This document shows positions 36,201-45,795 of a stretch of 64,000 nt of DNA, one piece after another. The position numbers and the translations under genes were made by a program. The notes under the pieces are model-generated. The model searched no databases. It was not told the origin of the DNA and worked only from the letters and a program-made list of their open reading frames with translations. The stretch is from an uncultured Cohaesibacter sp. (GTDB lineage Bacteria; Pseudomonadota; Alphaproteobacteria; Rhizobiales; Cohaesibacteraceae): NCBI RefSeq assembly GCF_963662805.1, contig NZ_OY759855.1:1-64000 (forward strand). The letters run 5' to 3'. Each line of letters begins with the position of its first letter. The stretch's first letter is position 1.

Positions 36201-38759
36201 GTCTTCGAACAGCGGCTTGACACCGAGCATGGTGTCGAGCGGGCTGACGCGATAGCGCACCCTGCGTTCAATGGCGCGACCAGAGCCTTCCTGCATCCTG
36301 AGGACGAGATCAGCCACCCGCGGACGGGTCGAGACCTTGAGCGTATCCAGCGTGAATTCGTAGGCCCCCAAGCCTTGCATGTCGAGCGGCTGCAGGGCGC
36401 CGAGCGTGCTGCGCTCGACGCCGACATTATCAGCCTCATCAAGACCGAAGACATAGCCATCGAACCCTTCGCGGGAGCGAACCTCGCGCACCAGAACCTC
36501 GCCGCTCAATTGCAGACCGGAGGCCGGAGCGCCATATAGATAGCGCCCTTCAACCGTGCCCTTGGCCGCTTCACCGATACCAACGATCTCGGACGCAGGG
36601 GTCAGCGTCATATCAGTACGGTCGGGGATGAAATCCTCAACGAGGAACATCAGATCGGCCAGCGCCGGCTTGTCGGTGTCCGTGTAGACCCGCGCATGCC
36701 ACGTGCCGCGCCGGGCGTTGGTGGTCAGCGGCAGACCGACGGCATAGCCGCCCAGCTGCTCGCCGGAGCCGATCAGACGGCCTGCTTCCACGCCATCAGG
36801 ACGCTCGATGATGAAGGTGAGTGGCAGATCGTCAACTGCATTGGCGCCGTCGTCGCGGGCAAGGGCATTCAGATGCACCTCTTCGCCGGGGCGATAGACG
36901 CCGCGTTCGGTCCATGCATAGACATCAAGCCCTTGCGGCGTGTCCCGTCCCGTCACCCCACGGTCGGACAGGTCAAAGCCTGCGCGGGTCAGATCAAGGA
37001 AGACGAAATCATCCTTGCCGTTGCTCGCCGTGATCACCGCAGGCTCAAGCCCGGCCGTGCCGCGCACATAACCGGCATCAAAGGTGACCATGCCGTCATC
37101 ATCGCTGGTGCCGGAGGCCAATATCTCGTTGTTACGGGCGATCAGGTCGACCTTCAGGTTTGCCAGAGGCTCCGCCGTCTCCAGGGAGCGTGCAAAGACC
37201 TGTAGGCCCCCGAGATCTTCATTGTCGCTCTTGGCGTTGCCGCTGGTCGAGGCAAAGGTGGTCAGGCCGATATCGGAGATCACGAACCACTGGCTTGCAA
37301 GGGTCGCATAATCCTTGAGATCGTGTTTGGTGGTCGCCGCCGTCATCAGATAGACGCCGGGCTGCCGGTCGGGCAGGGCCTCGTCGATGGGAATGGCGGT
37401 GATGACTTCTTCATTCAGTTCGGGGCGAATGTCGAGACTTCCTTCCCAGACCGGACTGCCGAGATTGTCGGTGAGGTCGGACACCTCCCATGAATCAAGC
37501 TGGCTGAGGAATTCACCGCCGCGCATGAGGTTGGCCAGCGACCGGTCGCTGACACGATAAAGCTTCAGCTTGGCTTCCTCACTGTTGACGGACACGACAG
37601 GAATGCCGCGACGGTTGCTGGCAGGCAGGACATAATTGTTTCCGCTGAAGCGAAGGCTCGGTGCACGGTCCCGGACAAAGACATCAAGCTGAATGTTGGA
37701 AAGCAGGGCCTCGCCATTGTTGGCCGGAAGCCCCTCGCGCAGATCGATCTGGTAAGACCGACCATGGGCCAGCCCTTCGACACAGATCTGCTGCTGCGAG
37801 ACATCGAGAGCCTTCGGTGGCTGCTGATCGACGCGAATGTAGGAAGCAAAATCGCCAAAGCCCTTCTTGAGATCTTCGGAGAATTGCATGCAGACCCGAG
37901 GCACCTTGATGTCCGAATTGAGGGTATGGTTGGTCATGCGGAAGCCATGTGTGCGCAAAAGGGCTTCATACTCCGCCCGATCTCTCGGATTTTCTTCCAG
38001 CGCCAACGACAGCTTGTAGCTCGACAGGGACTCGCGGAACCAGCTTGCCGCCTGCAGGCTGCGCGCTAGTTGCGACAGGGCAGCCGCGCGGTCTGAGCGA
38101 TAACGGGAGCTGTTGTAGGCATTGAGGGCCGAGGTCACAGCTGCGCTGCGACTGCGGCGAGCCTTGTTGCTGTCAGTCTCCTCGCGGGCATAGCGGGCAT
38201 AGGCCCCTGAGAGCGAATTCCAGGCGCTGCTGCTTTCGGGATCGACGCTTAAAGCCGCCCTGAAATCCTTGATGGCATCAACGACGTTGCCTAGTTCGAG
38301 TTGGGAATGACCCCGCTCCAAAAATTCAACAAAGCCACCAGTCGGGGCAGTCGCGGTGATATGTTCACGCTTGAAATCCCGTGCGGCCTTGTGCCAGCTG
38401 TCGGTAAGCAGCGACAGCTTTTCAGGCGCCCCAAGTCCCTGTTCGCCCTCATGCAGCACGACGCGCCCCGAAATCGCACCCTTGTAGGCGGTCGCCTGAG
38501 CAATATCCGATTTGAGGAAGCAGAATTTGGCCTTCACATTATAGGTGAAGGCGCGGCAGCTCTGCATGTCGAGGCAGGCGGTCTGGCACTGGTCTAGCGA
38601 GATTTTCTTGCGTGTCTCGAGGTCATACCCGAAATAATCGGTATCCTTTTCAATGACGATTTCCCTGCCGCTTCCCCCTCCGTCCTGAGCGTGAGCGGTA
38701 AACTGGGCACCTGAAAAGGCCATAAGGCCGATGACAAACGTGGCAAAAGCGCGGGTCAT
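33222..38759 (-). CDS. Bacterial alpha-2-macroglobulin with PAN domain and thioester
   Basis: A 1845-residue periplasmic protease-trapping protein. A signal peptide (1 to about 25, ending TAHAQ) has no lipobox cysteine, unlike the YfhM lipoproteins. Residues ~38-100 form a PAN/apple-like module with four cysteines (LDQCQTACLDMQSC, KAKFCFLKSD). A helical repeat region of TPR type follows (about 130-230), then the macroglobulin domains. The thioester motif GCAEQ is at 1388-1392 (Cys1389, Gln1392), so covalent trapping is possible. Next comes pbpC, a well-known genomic partner: the pair is thought to guard the cell wall when the outer membrane is breached. ATG 38759 follows GGGAGGGG; the frame opens 73 codons earlier. 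Confidence 0.92.
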   Translation of the reverse strand: MTRAFATFVIGLMAFSGAQFTAHAQDGGGSGREIVIEKDTDYFGYDLETRKKISLDQCQTACLDMQSCRAFTYNVKAKFCFLKSDIAQATAYKGAISGRVVLHEGEQGLGAPEKLSLLTDSWHKAARDFKREHITATAPTGGFVEFLERGHSQLELGNVVDAIKDFRAALSVDPESSSAWNSLSGAYARYAREETDSNKARRSRSAAVTSALNAYNSSRYRSDRAAALSQLARSLQAASWFRESLSSYKLSLALEENPRDRAEYEALLRTHGFRMTNHTLNSDIKVPRVCMQFSEDLKKGFGDFASYIRVDQQPPKALDVSQQQICVEGLAHGRSYQIDLREGLPANNGEALLSNIQLDVFVRDRAPSLRFSGNNYVLPASNRRGIPVVSVNSEEAKLKLYRVSDRSLANLMRGGEFLSQLDSWEVSDLTDNLGSPVWEGSLDIRPELNEEVITAIPIDEALPDRQPGVYLMTAATTKHDLKDYATLASQWFVISDIGLTTFASTSGNAKSDNEDLGGLQVFARSLETAEPLANLKVDLIARNNEILASGTSDDDGMVTFDAGYVRGTAGLEPAVITASNGKDDFVFLDLTRAGFDLSDRGVTGRDTPQGLDVYAWTERGVYRPGEEVHLNALARDDGANAVDDLPLTFIIERPDGVEAGRLIGSGEQLGGYAVGLPLTTNARRGTWHARVYTDTDKPALADLMFLVEDFIPDRTDMTLTPASEIVGIGEAAKGTVEGRYLYGAPASGLQLSGEVLVREVRSREGFDGYVFGLDEADNVGVERSTLGALQPLDMQGLGAYEFTLDTLKVSTRPRVADLVLRMQEGSGRAIERRVRYRVSPLDTMLGVKPLFEDRKVSENTSADFQLIAVAPDGSRTNEDAVDWSLVKIDRHYQWYRDGSRWNYEAIDIESKVADGQVSLTTDEPAKLSLPVEWGRYRLSLGDATSVEFNAGWSSVAGSIDTPDGLELALDKPSYKAGEIAKLKISPRFEGKLLIAIGTDRIRQTMAVDVPATGTTIDIPVKQSWGAGAYLLANLYRPADVKESRNPARAIGVQWLSIDPEDRALTIAMEAPAKLRPHEQMVVPVKVNGLKAGEEAYVTVALVDEGILNLTNYKTPDPVGRYFGQRKLGVAIRDLYGRLIDGSAGAFGSLRTGGDGGGPQMQSAGDKPTQELVAFVSGIVKVDENGEAEVAFDIPQFNGTARLMATAWTAKAVGSSEKDNIIREPIVVHASLPKVLAPGDQAEALIEMTNLEAPVGDYRIDVVTSDAIALDMSQMPRVVKLPEGKMVSLSVPLMAEKVGVGDVTVKLVSTGGDGLGVLHEAAVPVRSGVLPVTKVTNVPLSPNGGQLVINKDLLSGFKLDGAELSVSVAEEGSYDVASLLMQLDRYPYGCAEQTASRALPLLYAKDIALQLPRELQALSGKQMEERLQKAVDKLLSYQSNAGGFTLWGNSYADDPWLTAYVTDFLTRAKERGLDVPAKPLQLALTSIRNRLAYQSDLEQDSSTVAYALYVLARSRMASAGDLRYYVETKLNDFKTPIARAQLGAALALYGDRTRAEKAFNSALSLAQSLYDKQSLMPEETSYSFSSLHRDVAAMQALAGEMSPAPASLDGIKALSRALYDPERRLNTQEQAWMVLAARADLAQKDDFGLSINGEAVEGSLSTSVSGDALAEEPMTVTNGGDKPLMAQITTIATPDEPLQAGGDGFVISRAYYRLDGSPLAIGEVKQNERLVVVINASQIPDLPSRIMISDLLPAGLEIENPHLLKNTDMDAFNWLPQSNITHIEFRDDRLLAAVDREVGGNRDFTIAYTVRAVTPGTFMHPAAVIEDMYRPQMSARTASGFLTVLR

Positions 38760-39231
38760 GAACCCCTCCCGTGAGAAAAATCCCGGTGCCCCATTCTGTG
38801 TCGTCGAAGGGCTGTCGGCCAAAACAATCGAAACAAGGACTCCCAACAGGATGCGTCCCGCGGGGAGGCTGGTAAAACGAAACAATGCGCCGCCTGTTGA
38901 CCGACCCAAAGCGAGGCCAATCAGGCAGAGTAGAAAGATACACTCACTATCGTACGGATTTGCGGCAATTATGTGCAATCATTTCGTCGTAAGCTGTAAA
39001 AAATGAAAAGCCTCCCCATCGACCATCAGGTGCGGCATTCTGGACGAATTTGACAGTTCAGGGGCTGCTGTCGGTTTGCCAATCAGTGGATTGTTGCAAG
39101 CTCTGTAAAAAGATTCCTCAAAAGCTGACTTTAAAGTGAAGCATGGTACGTCGATACCCGGTGAAATCATGCGGCCTAAATGCTATGGAGAATCAGGGAT
39201 CAGATTCGTTGACGAACGAAGAGGGGCAAAA
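38760..39231. other. Divergent region between macroglobulin and Sel1 genes
   Basis: No gene, repeat or recognisable binding site was seen in these 472 bases, which must hold two divergent promoters. Confidence 0.45.
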
Positions 39232-40785
39232 ATGAATTCCAAGTTGGGGCAATCACATCACCAAAAAGCCAAAAAGCGGCATGTCGTCCTTGCGGCATCA
39301 CTTATGATGACCGTCTGGGCGGGCGCGGCTGATGCAGCCGAAGTGCTCGCCAAGGTCACGAGTGTTGGCGAGGCAGGAAAGGTCGAGCTGCAGTTGCCGG
39401 ATGGCGCAGTGGTGATGGTGGGCGACAAGGTGCGCCTTGAGGCTTTTGTATCTGGTGAAGATCCCGCTGCGATCAAGACGCGCTGGACCATCAAGGCAAT
39501 CAACGGCAGCGTGATTGAGGCAAGCCCCGACGGAGAACCGACGAGCAGCCCGGAAGTTGGCTATCAGGCCGTCATCAACACCATTGCCGAACAGCCGATA
39601 ACCGAGTCTGAAGCGGCGAAAGAGGAGACAGCGGAAGAATCGGCTGAAGCCACTGAACCCGTCGCAGCTGATGCCTCTGAAACTGCTTCTGAAGCTGAGC
39701 CTGAGATGAAGGCCGAAATGGCCGAATCCGAGACGTCCGAGCCTGAAATGAAGGCCGAGGATGTTGCATCGGCTGAGACCGCAAAGGAAGACGACGCCAA
39801 AGCGGAAGATACGCCCGAGCTGAGACCTGCACTTCCCTCAGAGGTGACAGAAGAAAAGCCTGCATCCGAAGTTGGCGGTGCTGTGGTCGTGGAAGCGCCT
39901 GAGCCTTCCATGGATAAATTGAAGGAAGTCGAGGAAGCCGCCGAAATGCCCGCCAAGGGTGAAGGTGAGCAAGCCACGCCTTCATCTGAAGCAGCACCTG
40001 AAACAACGGCAGACGAGGCGACTGTGGAGCCGACCGTGGTGGCCAAGGATCCGTCCGCCGTCACCGAATGTGACACACTGACCGCACATCCCTTTGATCC
40101 GGAAGCCGTTTCTGCCGGTGTGGAATATGAGCAACTCGACGCCGACAAGGTGATTGCCGCCTGCGAACAAGCCATCGCCGATTTGCCGGAGGTCGCCCGG
40201 TTCTACACCCAGCTCACCCGTGGTTTGCACAAGGCCAAACGCTATGACGAAGCCTTTAAAGCAACCGAGAAAGGTGCAGAGCTCGGTAGCGCCCATTCCA
40301 TGGCTTTTCTTGGCGTGATGTATGCTCAGGGCAGAACCGTCGCCAAGGATGACGCCAAATCGCTCGAATGGTACGAAAAGGCAGCAGAGAAAGGCAACCC
40401 GGGCGGCATGATCTTCGCTGCTGCCATGTATCGCGATGGCGTTGGCACGGAGCGGAATTATCAGCGTGCGGTTGAGCTCTACAGGATGGCAGCCGATCTG
40501 GAAGTTGCAGAGGCGATGACCAGCCTCGCGATCTTTCTTGATCGTGGTCTCGGCGTTGAAAAGAATGTCGAGGAGGCAACAAGCCTCTTGCTGCAAGCCT
40601 ATCGGCTCAAGGATCTAGAAGCGCGAAAACTGCTGTTTGAGGCACCCGGAGCCATTTCTCAGGACATGCGCAAGGAAATCCAGACCAGGCTGAAAACCGA
40701 CGGATTCTATAAGAGCGCTATTGATGGAGAGTTCGGCCCGGGCACACGCAATGCACTGGTTCTTTATGGCCGCAGCGCCAACTGA
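39232..40785 (+). CDS. Secreted Sel1-repeat protein with acidic linker and peptidoglycan-binding-like end
   Basis: A 517-residue exported protein. A signal peptide covers about 1-35 (HVVLAASLMMTVWAGAADAA). A small beta domain (about 36-115) precedes a roughly 180-residue linker made mostly of Glu, Ala, Thr, Ser and Pro, with the repeated unit EPEMKAE. Three Sel1-like repeats lie at about 365-470 (for example AHSMAFLGVMYAQGRTVAKD). The last 35 residues (IQTRLKTDGFYKSAIDGEFG) resemble a peptidoglycan_binding_1 domain. The start follows GAGGGGC. The layout suggests an envelope protein that spans the periplasm and contacts the wall; its partners are unknown. Confidence 0.78.
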   Translation: MNSKLGQSHHQKAKKRHVVLAASLMMTVWAGAADAAEVLAKVTSVGEAGKVELQLPDGAVVMVGDKVRLEAFVSGEDPAAIKTRWTIKAINGSVIEASPDGEPTSSPEVGYQAVINTIAEQPITESEAAKEETAEESAEATEPVAADASETASEAEPEMKAEMAESETSEPEMKAEDVASAETAKEDDAKAEDTPELRPALPSEVTEEKPASEVGGAVVVEAPEPSMDKLKEVEEAAEMPAKGEGEQATPSSEAAPETTADEATVEPTVVAKDPSAVTECDTLTAHPFDPEAVSAGVEYEQLDADKVIAACEQAIADLPEVARFYTQLTRGLHKAKRYDEAFKATEKGAELGSAHSMAFLGVMYAQGRTVAKDDAKSLEWYEKAAEKGNPGGMIFAAAMYRDGVGTERNYQRAVELYRMAADLEVAEAMTSLAIFLDRGLGVEKNVEEATSLLLQAYRLKDLEARKLLFEAPGAISQDMRKEIQTRLKTDGFYKSAIDGEFGPGTRNALVLYGRSAN

Positions 40786-41251
40786 CACCCAGCATCCTCT
40801 GAAAGCCATGCGGAAATGTTCTTAACATCCTGAAGTGGGGCGGCCTGTTAGCTGCCTCCTTCTGTTGCATCTTGTTGCGCTGCAATATAAGATGTCTCTA
40901 CGGCATGATGCTTTTTTCCGTATTTCGTAGGCTCATGGTTGCCGTTGAAATCTATGGGTTTTCAAGGCAGATCGAACCCCTCGACCCGCCTCCCATCTTC
41001 CTGTTCAAGTCCCTTTGTGTCTGGGGACATACCCTATCCGAGATGCATTTTAATTGGTCCACAATGACAAAATGCCTGTTATAACTCTGATCTGGTGAGC
41101 GCATGACCTTGAGCGGCGAGGAGACCACTCAGGAGCCAACTGCTTCACCCTTTGGGCGTCAAGACCCTGAACGTTGCGTCAACATCACTTACCCACCCGC
41201 ACCGAATACAGCCAGATTGTACGGTAGAGGTGGTCAGCTACGGGAAAAGAA
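40786..41251. other. Gene-free stretch upstream of pyc
   Basis: No convincing gene or terminator in these 466 bases; a 70-codon frame at 40872-41084 has no ribosome site. The pyc promoter must lie here. Confidence 0.45.
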
Positions 41252-44200
41252 ATGGCCGAATTCAAAAAAATCCTGATTGCCAACCGAGGTGAAATCGCGA
41301 TCCGCGTCATGCGTGCTGCCAACGAATTGGGCAAGCGAACAGTCGCGGTCTATGCCGAGGAAGACAAGCTGAGCCTGCATCGCTTCAAGGCCGACGAAGC
41401 CTACCGCATTGGCGAAGGTCTCGGCCCGGTTGCTGCCTATCTCTCAATTGACGAGATCATCCGCGTTGCCAAGCAATGCGGGGCCGATGCCATTCATCCC
41501 GGCTATGGTCTTCTGTCCGAGAACCCAAATTTTGTTGACGCCTGCGCGGTCAACGGCATCACCTTCATTGGCCCGAAAGCTGACACCATGCGCGCCCTTG
41601 GTGACAAGGCGTCCGCCCGCAAGGTAGCGATCGAGGCCGGTGTGCCGGTCGTCCCCGCAACCGAAGTGCTGGGCGATGACATGGCGGTCATTCGCGAGCA
41701 GGCGGAGGAAGTCGGCTATCCCCTGATGCTCAAGGCGAGCTGGGGCGGCGGTGGTCGCGGTATGCGCCCGATCAACGGTCCTGACGAACTCGAAGACAAG
41801 GTGCTCGAAGGTCGCCGCGAAGCCGAGGCCGCGTTCGGCAACGGTGAGGGCTACCTTGAAAAAATGATAACCCGCGCCCGCCATGTGGAAGTCCAGATAC
41901 TGGGCGACAGCCATGGCGGCATGTATCACCTGTTCGAACGTGACTGCTCCGTTCAGCGCCGGAACCAGAAAGTAGTTGAGCGGGCACCCGCTCCCTATCT
42001 GACTGAAGAACAGCGCGCGGAAATCTGCGAGCTTGGCTACAAGATCTGCAAGCATGTGAATTATGAATGTGCCGGCACGGTCGAGTTCCTGATGGATATG
42101 GAAAGCGGGTCTTTCTATTTCATCGAGGTCAACCCACGCGTTCAGGTCGAGCACACCGTGACGGAAGAAGTCACCGGCATCGATATCGTTCAGGCCCAGA
42201 TCAAGATCGCCGAAGGCAAGACTATTGCCGAGGCCACCGGCAAGAACAGCCAGGACGAGATCAAGCTCAACGGCCACGCTCTTCAGTGCCGCGTGACCAC
42301 CGAGGATCCGCAGAACAACTTCATCCCTGACTATGGCCGCCTCAGCGCCTATCGCTCGGCAACCGGCATGGGCATTCGTCTTGATGGCGGCACCGCTTAT
42401 GCTGGCGGCGTCATCACCCGCTATTACGACAGCCTTCTGACCAAGGTCACCGCATGGGCCCCGACGCCCGAGCAGGCCATCGCCCGCATGGACCGCGCCC
42501 TGCGAGAATTCCGCATCCGTGGCGTGTCGACCAACATCGCCTTCGTCGAGAACCTGCTCAAGCACCCGACCTTCCTCGACTACAGCTATACCACCAAATT
42601 CATCGACACCACGCCCGAGCTCTTCCACTTCAAGAAGCGCCGCGACCGTGGCACCAAGGTGCTGACCTACATCGCCGACATCACGGTCAACGGACATCCT
42701 GAAACCAAGGACCGCCCGCTGCCGCCCGAAGGTCTGCATGATGCGGTTGCTCCCAAAGCCAAGACCGAAACCCCGGCCTATGGCACACGCAACCTGCTCG
42801 AGGACAAGGGCCCACAGGCCGTTGCCGACTGGCTCGCCGAGCAGAAGCAGCTTGTTCTCACCGACACCACCATGCGTGACGGACACCAGTCCCTGCTGGC
42901 GACGCGCATGCGCTCGATCGACATGATCAAGGTGGCGCCGAGCTATTCGGCCAACCTGCCGCAGCTCTTCTCCATGGAATGCTGGGGTGGCGCGACCTTC
43001 GACGTGGCCTATCGCTTCCTGCAGGAATGCCCGTGGCAGCGCCTGCGCGATCTGCGCGTGCGCATGCCGAACCTGATGACCCAGATGCTGCTGCGTGCCT
43101 CCAACGGCGTTGGCTACACCAACTATCCGGATAATGTCGTTCAGGCCTTCGTCAAGGAAGCCTCGAACAACATTGACGTCTTCCGCGTGTTTGACAGCCT
43201 CAACTGGGTCGAGAACATGCGCGTTGCCATGGATGCGGTCATCGAGCACAACAAGGTCTGCGAAGGCACCATCTGCTACACCGGCGACATCTTCGACCCA
43301 GAGCGGGCGAAGTATGACCTCAAATATTACGTCAAGATGGGTAAGGAGCTGAAAGCGGCCGGCGCCCATATCCTTGGCCTCAAGGACATGGCCGGTCTGT
43401 TGAAGCCAGCTCAGGCGCGCGTGTTGATCAAGGCGCTGAAGGAAGAGGTGGGCCTGCCCATCCATTTCCACACCCATGACACCTCCGGCATCGCGGGCGC
43501 AACCATTCTCGCCGCCGCCGAAGCTGGTGTGGATGCTGCCGATGCGGCCATGGATGCCTTCTCCGGCTCCACTTCCCAGCCGTGCCTTGGCTCCATCGTG
43601 GAAGCCCTGCGCAACACCGATCGCGACACCGGCCTCGACATCAAGGCCATCCGCGAGATTTCGGACTATTGGGAAACTGTCCGCAGCCACTATGCGGCGT
43701 TCGAAAGCGGTTTGGCAGCTCCGGCGTCCGAGGTCTATCTCCACGAGATGCCCGGCGGCCAATTCACCAACCTCAAGGCTCAGGCCCGCAGCCTCGGCCT
43801 CGAGGAGCGCTGGCACGATGTTGCCCAGACCTATGCCGACGTCAACCAGATGTTTGGCGATATCGTCAAGGTGACCCCGTCGTCCAAGGTTGTTGGCGAC
43901 ATGGCACTGATGATGGTCAGTCAGGGTCTCACCCGCAAGCAGGTTGAGGATCCCAGCGTGGATCTGTCCTTCCCCGATTCCGTGGTCGACATGATGCGCG
44001 GCAACCTCGGCCAGCCGGAAGGTGGCTTTCCCGATCATATCGTCAAGAAGGTGCTGAAGGGCGAAGCCCCGAACACCGAGCGTCCGGGCAAGCATCTCGA
44101 GCCCGTCGAGCTGGAAACGGTCCGCAGTGACCTCTCCAAGGAGCTTGAAGGCTTCAAGGTGGATGATGAGGATCTCAACGGCTATCTGATGTATCCCAAG

Positions 44201-44695
44201 GTCTTCCTTGATTACATGGGCCGCCATCGCACATACGGACCGGTCCGCACCCTGCCGACCAAGACCTTCTTCTACGGCATGAAACCGGGCGAGGAAATCT
44301 CGGCTGAAATCGATCCGGGCAAGACCCTCGAGATCCGCCTTCAGGCCGTGAGCGAGACCAACGAGGACGGTGACGTTCGCGTCTTCTTCGAACTCAACGG
44401 CCAGCCGCGCGTCATCCGCGTGCCGAACCGTTTGGTCAAGGCCACTACCACCCAGCGTCCGAAGGCGGAAATCAACAACCCCAACCACATCGGTGCACCG
44501 ATGCCGGGTGTTGTTGCCTCCATCGGTATTTCTGCTGGTCAGGAAGTGCACGAGGGCGACCTCTTGCTGACCATCGAGGCCATGAAAATGGAAACCGGCA
44601 TCCACGCCGAGCGCGATGCTGTGGTCAAGGCCGTCCATGTTGCTCCGGGTGGACAGATCGACGCCAAAGACCTGCTGGTCGAATTCGAAGGCTGA
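41252..44695 (+). CDS. pyc: Pyruvate carboxylase
   Basis: A single-chain pyruvate carboxylase of 1147 residues that makes oxaloacetate from pyruvate, bicarbonate and ATP. Order: biotin carboxylase (1 to about 455) with the ATP-grasp loop KASWGGGGRGM near 160 and FIEVNPRVQVEHTVTEEVTG near 290; carboxyltransferase (about 530-800) beginning LTDTTMRDGHQSLLATRM; the PYC/OADA conserved region; and a biotinyl domain at the C-terminus with MKM, the biotinylated residue being Lys1112. The length is typical. It replenishes the TCA cycle and is biotin-dependent, which links it to bioMNY in the same window. A strong terminator follows. Confidence 0.97.
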   Translation: MAEFKKILIANRGEIAIRVMRAANELGKRTVAVYAEEDKLSLHRFKADEAYRIGEGLGPVAAYLSIDEIIRVAKQCGADAIHPGYGLLSENPNFVDACAVNGITFIGPKADTMRALGDKASARKVAIEAGVPVVPATEVLGDDMAVIREQAEEVGYPLMLKASWGGGGRGMRPINGPDELEDKVLEGRREAEAAFGNGEGYLEKMITRARHVEVQILGDSHGGMYHLFERDCSVQRRNQKVVERAPAPYLTEEQRAEICELGYKICKHVNYECAGTVEFLMDMESGSFYFIEVNPRVQVEHTVTEEVTGIDIVQAQIKIAEGKTIAEATGKNSQDEIKLNGHALQCRVTTEDPQNNFIPDYGRLSAYRSATGMGIRLDGGTAYAGGVITRYYDSLLTKVTAWAPTPEQAIARMDRALREFRIRGVSTNIAFVENLLKHPTFLDYSYTTKFIDTTPELFHFKKRRDRGTKVLTYIADITVNGHPETKDRPLPPEGLHDAVAPKAKTETPAYGTRNLLEDKGPQAVADWLAEQKQLVLTDTTMRDGHQSLLATRMRSIDMIKVAPSYSANLPQLFSMECWGGATFDVAYRFLQECPWQRLRDLRVRMPNLMTQMLLRASNGVGYTNYPDNVVQAFVKEASNNIDVFRVFDSLNWVENMRVAMDAVIEHNKVCEGTICYTGDIFDPERAKYDLKYYVKMGKELKAAGAHILGLKDMAGLLKPAQARVLIKALKEEVGLPIHFHTHDTSGIAGATILAAAEAGVDAADAAMDAFSGSTSQPCLGSIVEALRNTDRDTGLDIKAIREISDYWETVRSHYAAFESGLAAPASEVYLHEMPGGQFTNLKAQARSLGLEERWHDVAQTYADVNQMFGDIVKVTPSSKVVGDMALMMVSQGLTRKQVEDPSVDLSFPDSVVDMMRGNLGQPEGGFPDHIVKKVLKGEAPNTERPGKHLEPVELETVRSDLSKELEGFKVDDEDLNGYLMYPKVFLDYMGRHRTYGPVRTLPTKTFFYGMKPGEEISAEIDPGKTLEIRLQAVSETNEDGDVRVFFELNGQPRVIRVPNRLVKATTTQRPKAEINNPNHIGAPMPGVVASIGISAGQEVHEGDLLLTIEAMKMETGIHAERDAVVKAVHVAPGGQIDAKDLLVEFEG

Positions 44696-44728
44696 GGCGA
44701 TATCGTCTAAAGCCTCTACGAAAAATGA

Positions 44729-44762
44729 AAAACCCGGCTCAGATCGTGAGCCGGGTTTTCTT
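44729..44762 (+). terminator. Rho-independent terminator after pyc
   Basis: AAAACCCGGCTC (44729-44740) and GAGCCGGGTTTT (44748-44759) pair over 12 bases with a seven-base loop, and the right arm ends in a T run continuing as CTTTTG. Confidence 0.92.
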
Positions 44763-44785
44763 TTGCCTTGATCGGGAGAGGGGGG

Positions 44786-45751
44786 CTATCGCGGAGCGCC
44801 ACCGTCCGCAGGGGCCGTGCCGGGCGTCATGAAGGCCAACGCATAGCGGATCGAAACATAACTGACCACCACGGTCGCGACGATCAACTCGAGCCTTGCA
44901 AGCCAAAGCAGTTGCGCAACTGTATCCGAGCCCACACCCCAGTTCTCAAACCGGGCAGCGACCTTGAACAGGGCCGTCGAGCCGATGACGAGCGGGAAGG
45001 TGAACGCCGCGTAACCGGGGCTGAAGGGCAGGCGCAACAGGCGGAAGAAGGCGAGATAGATGATCGTCGTCATCAGCATGGCGACCCCCAGCAGCACCAC
45101 AACGAGCAGAACCGATGGATCGGCTTCGATGGTTAGATAACCCGCGAGGGAGAGGCTCGCCGGGGCCGCCAGAATGGCAAGGGTTGGCTTGGCGGCATCT
45201 GGCACTTCGCTCGCAAACATGAAGCGATAGATCATCAGCGGCAACAGCACCGCGTAGCAGGCAAGGCCGAACCAGAACAGCACTTGCGCGAAGGGAACAA
45301 GCCCCGCCGATGGACAGGTGACATCGGCAACGATGATCCCGACCGGGGGAACGAACCAGCTGGGGACGAGATGCTGGAGTTCAAAGCACTTTATCCGATG
45401 CCATGCGAAATTGGCAAAGAACACCAGATGCAGAGTAACCGCGAGACCCCAAAGGGTGAGGCCCAGCGAGCCGCCGACGGCCTTTGAAATCACCATGGTG
45501 GCCATGGCAAAGGTCGGAACGACGCTGCCCACCACCGGATGCCGCAGGTCGGCCTTCAACAGACCGGGGTGAAAGAGGAATTTGAAAAGCAGCAGCACGA
45601 GCAGGCAGGCGGCGATCATTGCGCCAGCAGCCTGAGCCTGACCGTCAAACTGGCCTGCATTCTCCCAGCACCAGCCGAGACTGCCGATGCCGAGGGCAAG
45701 GCCAGCCATCGGGGTGGGGATTTTTCCAAGATCGAGGGAATGTCGCGTCAT
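44786..45751 (-). CDS. TDT-family (TehA/SLAC1-like) transporter
   Basis: A 321-residue membrane protein of the tellurite-resistance/dicarboxylate transporter family with about ten helices. Family features include the N-terminal PTPMAGLALGIGSLGW and the HPVVGSVVPTFAMATMVI segment in the first third, then FVPPVGIIVADVTCP near residue 135. Members carry C4-dicarboxylates, sulfite or other anions, or act as anion channels; substrate cannot be told. It is divergent from a LysR gene with 97 bases between starts, and that regulator probably controls it. Confidence 0.82.
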   Translation of the reverse strand: MTRHSLDLGKIPTPMAGLALGIGSLGWCWENAGQFDGQAQAAGAMIAACLLVLLLFKFLFHPGLLKADLRHPVVGSVVPTFAMATMVISKAVGGSLGLTLWGLAVTLHLVFFANFAWHRIKCFELQHLVPSWFVPPVGIIVADVTCPSAGLVPFAQVLFWFGLACYAVLLPLMIYRFMFASEVPDAAKPTLAILAAPASLSLAGYLTIEADPSVLLVVVLLGVAMLMTTIIYLAFFRLLRLPFSPGYAAFTFPLVIGSTALFKVAARFENWGVGSDTVAQLLWLARLELIVATVVVSYVSIRYALAFMTPGTAPADGGAPR

Positions 45752-45795
45752 CGGGTCTTTGTCCTGCTTGTCGGGTCGAGAGGACGATAGACCGG

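Noticed and set aside
41444..44638. 1064-residue open frame antisense to pyruvate carboxylase
   Set aside because: It is a shadow produced by GC-rich third positions of the real gene; it has no family motif and low-complexity His/Gly/Asp-rich content.
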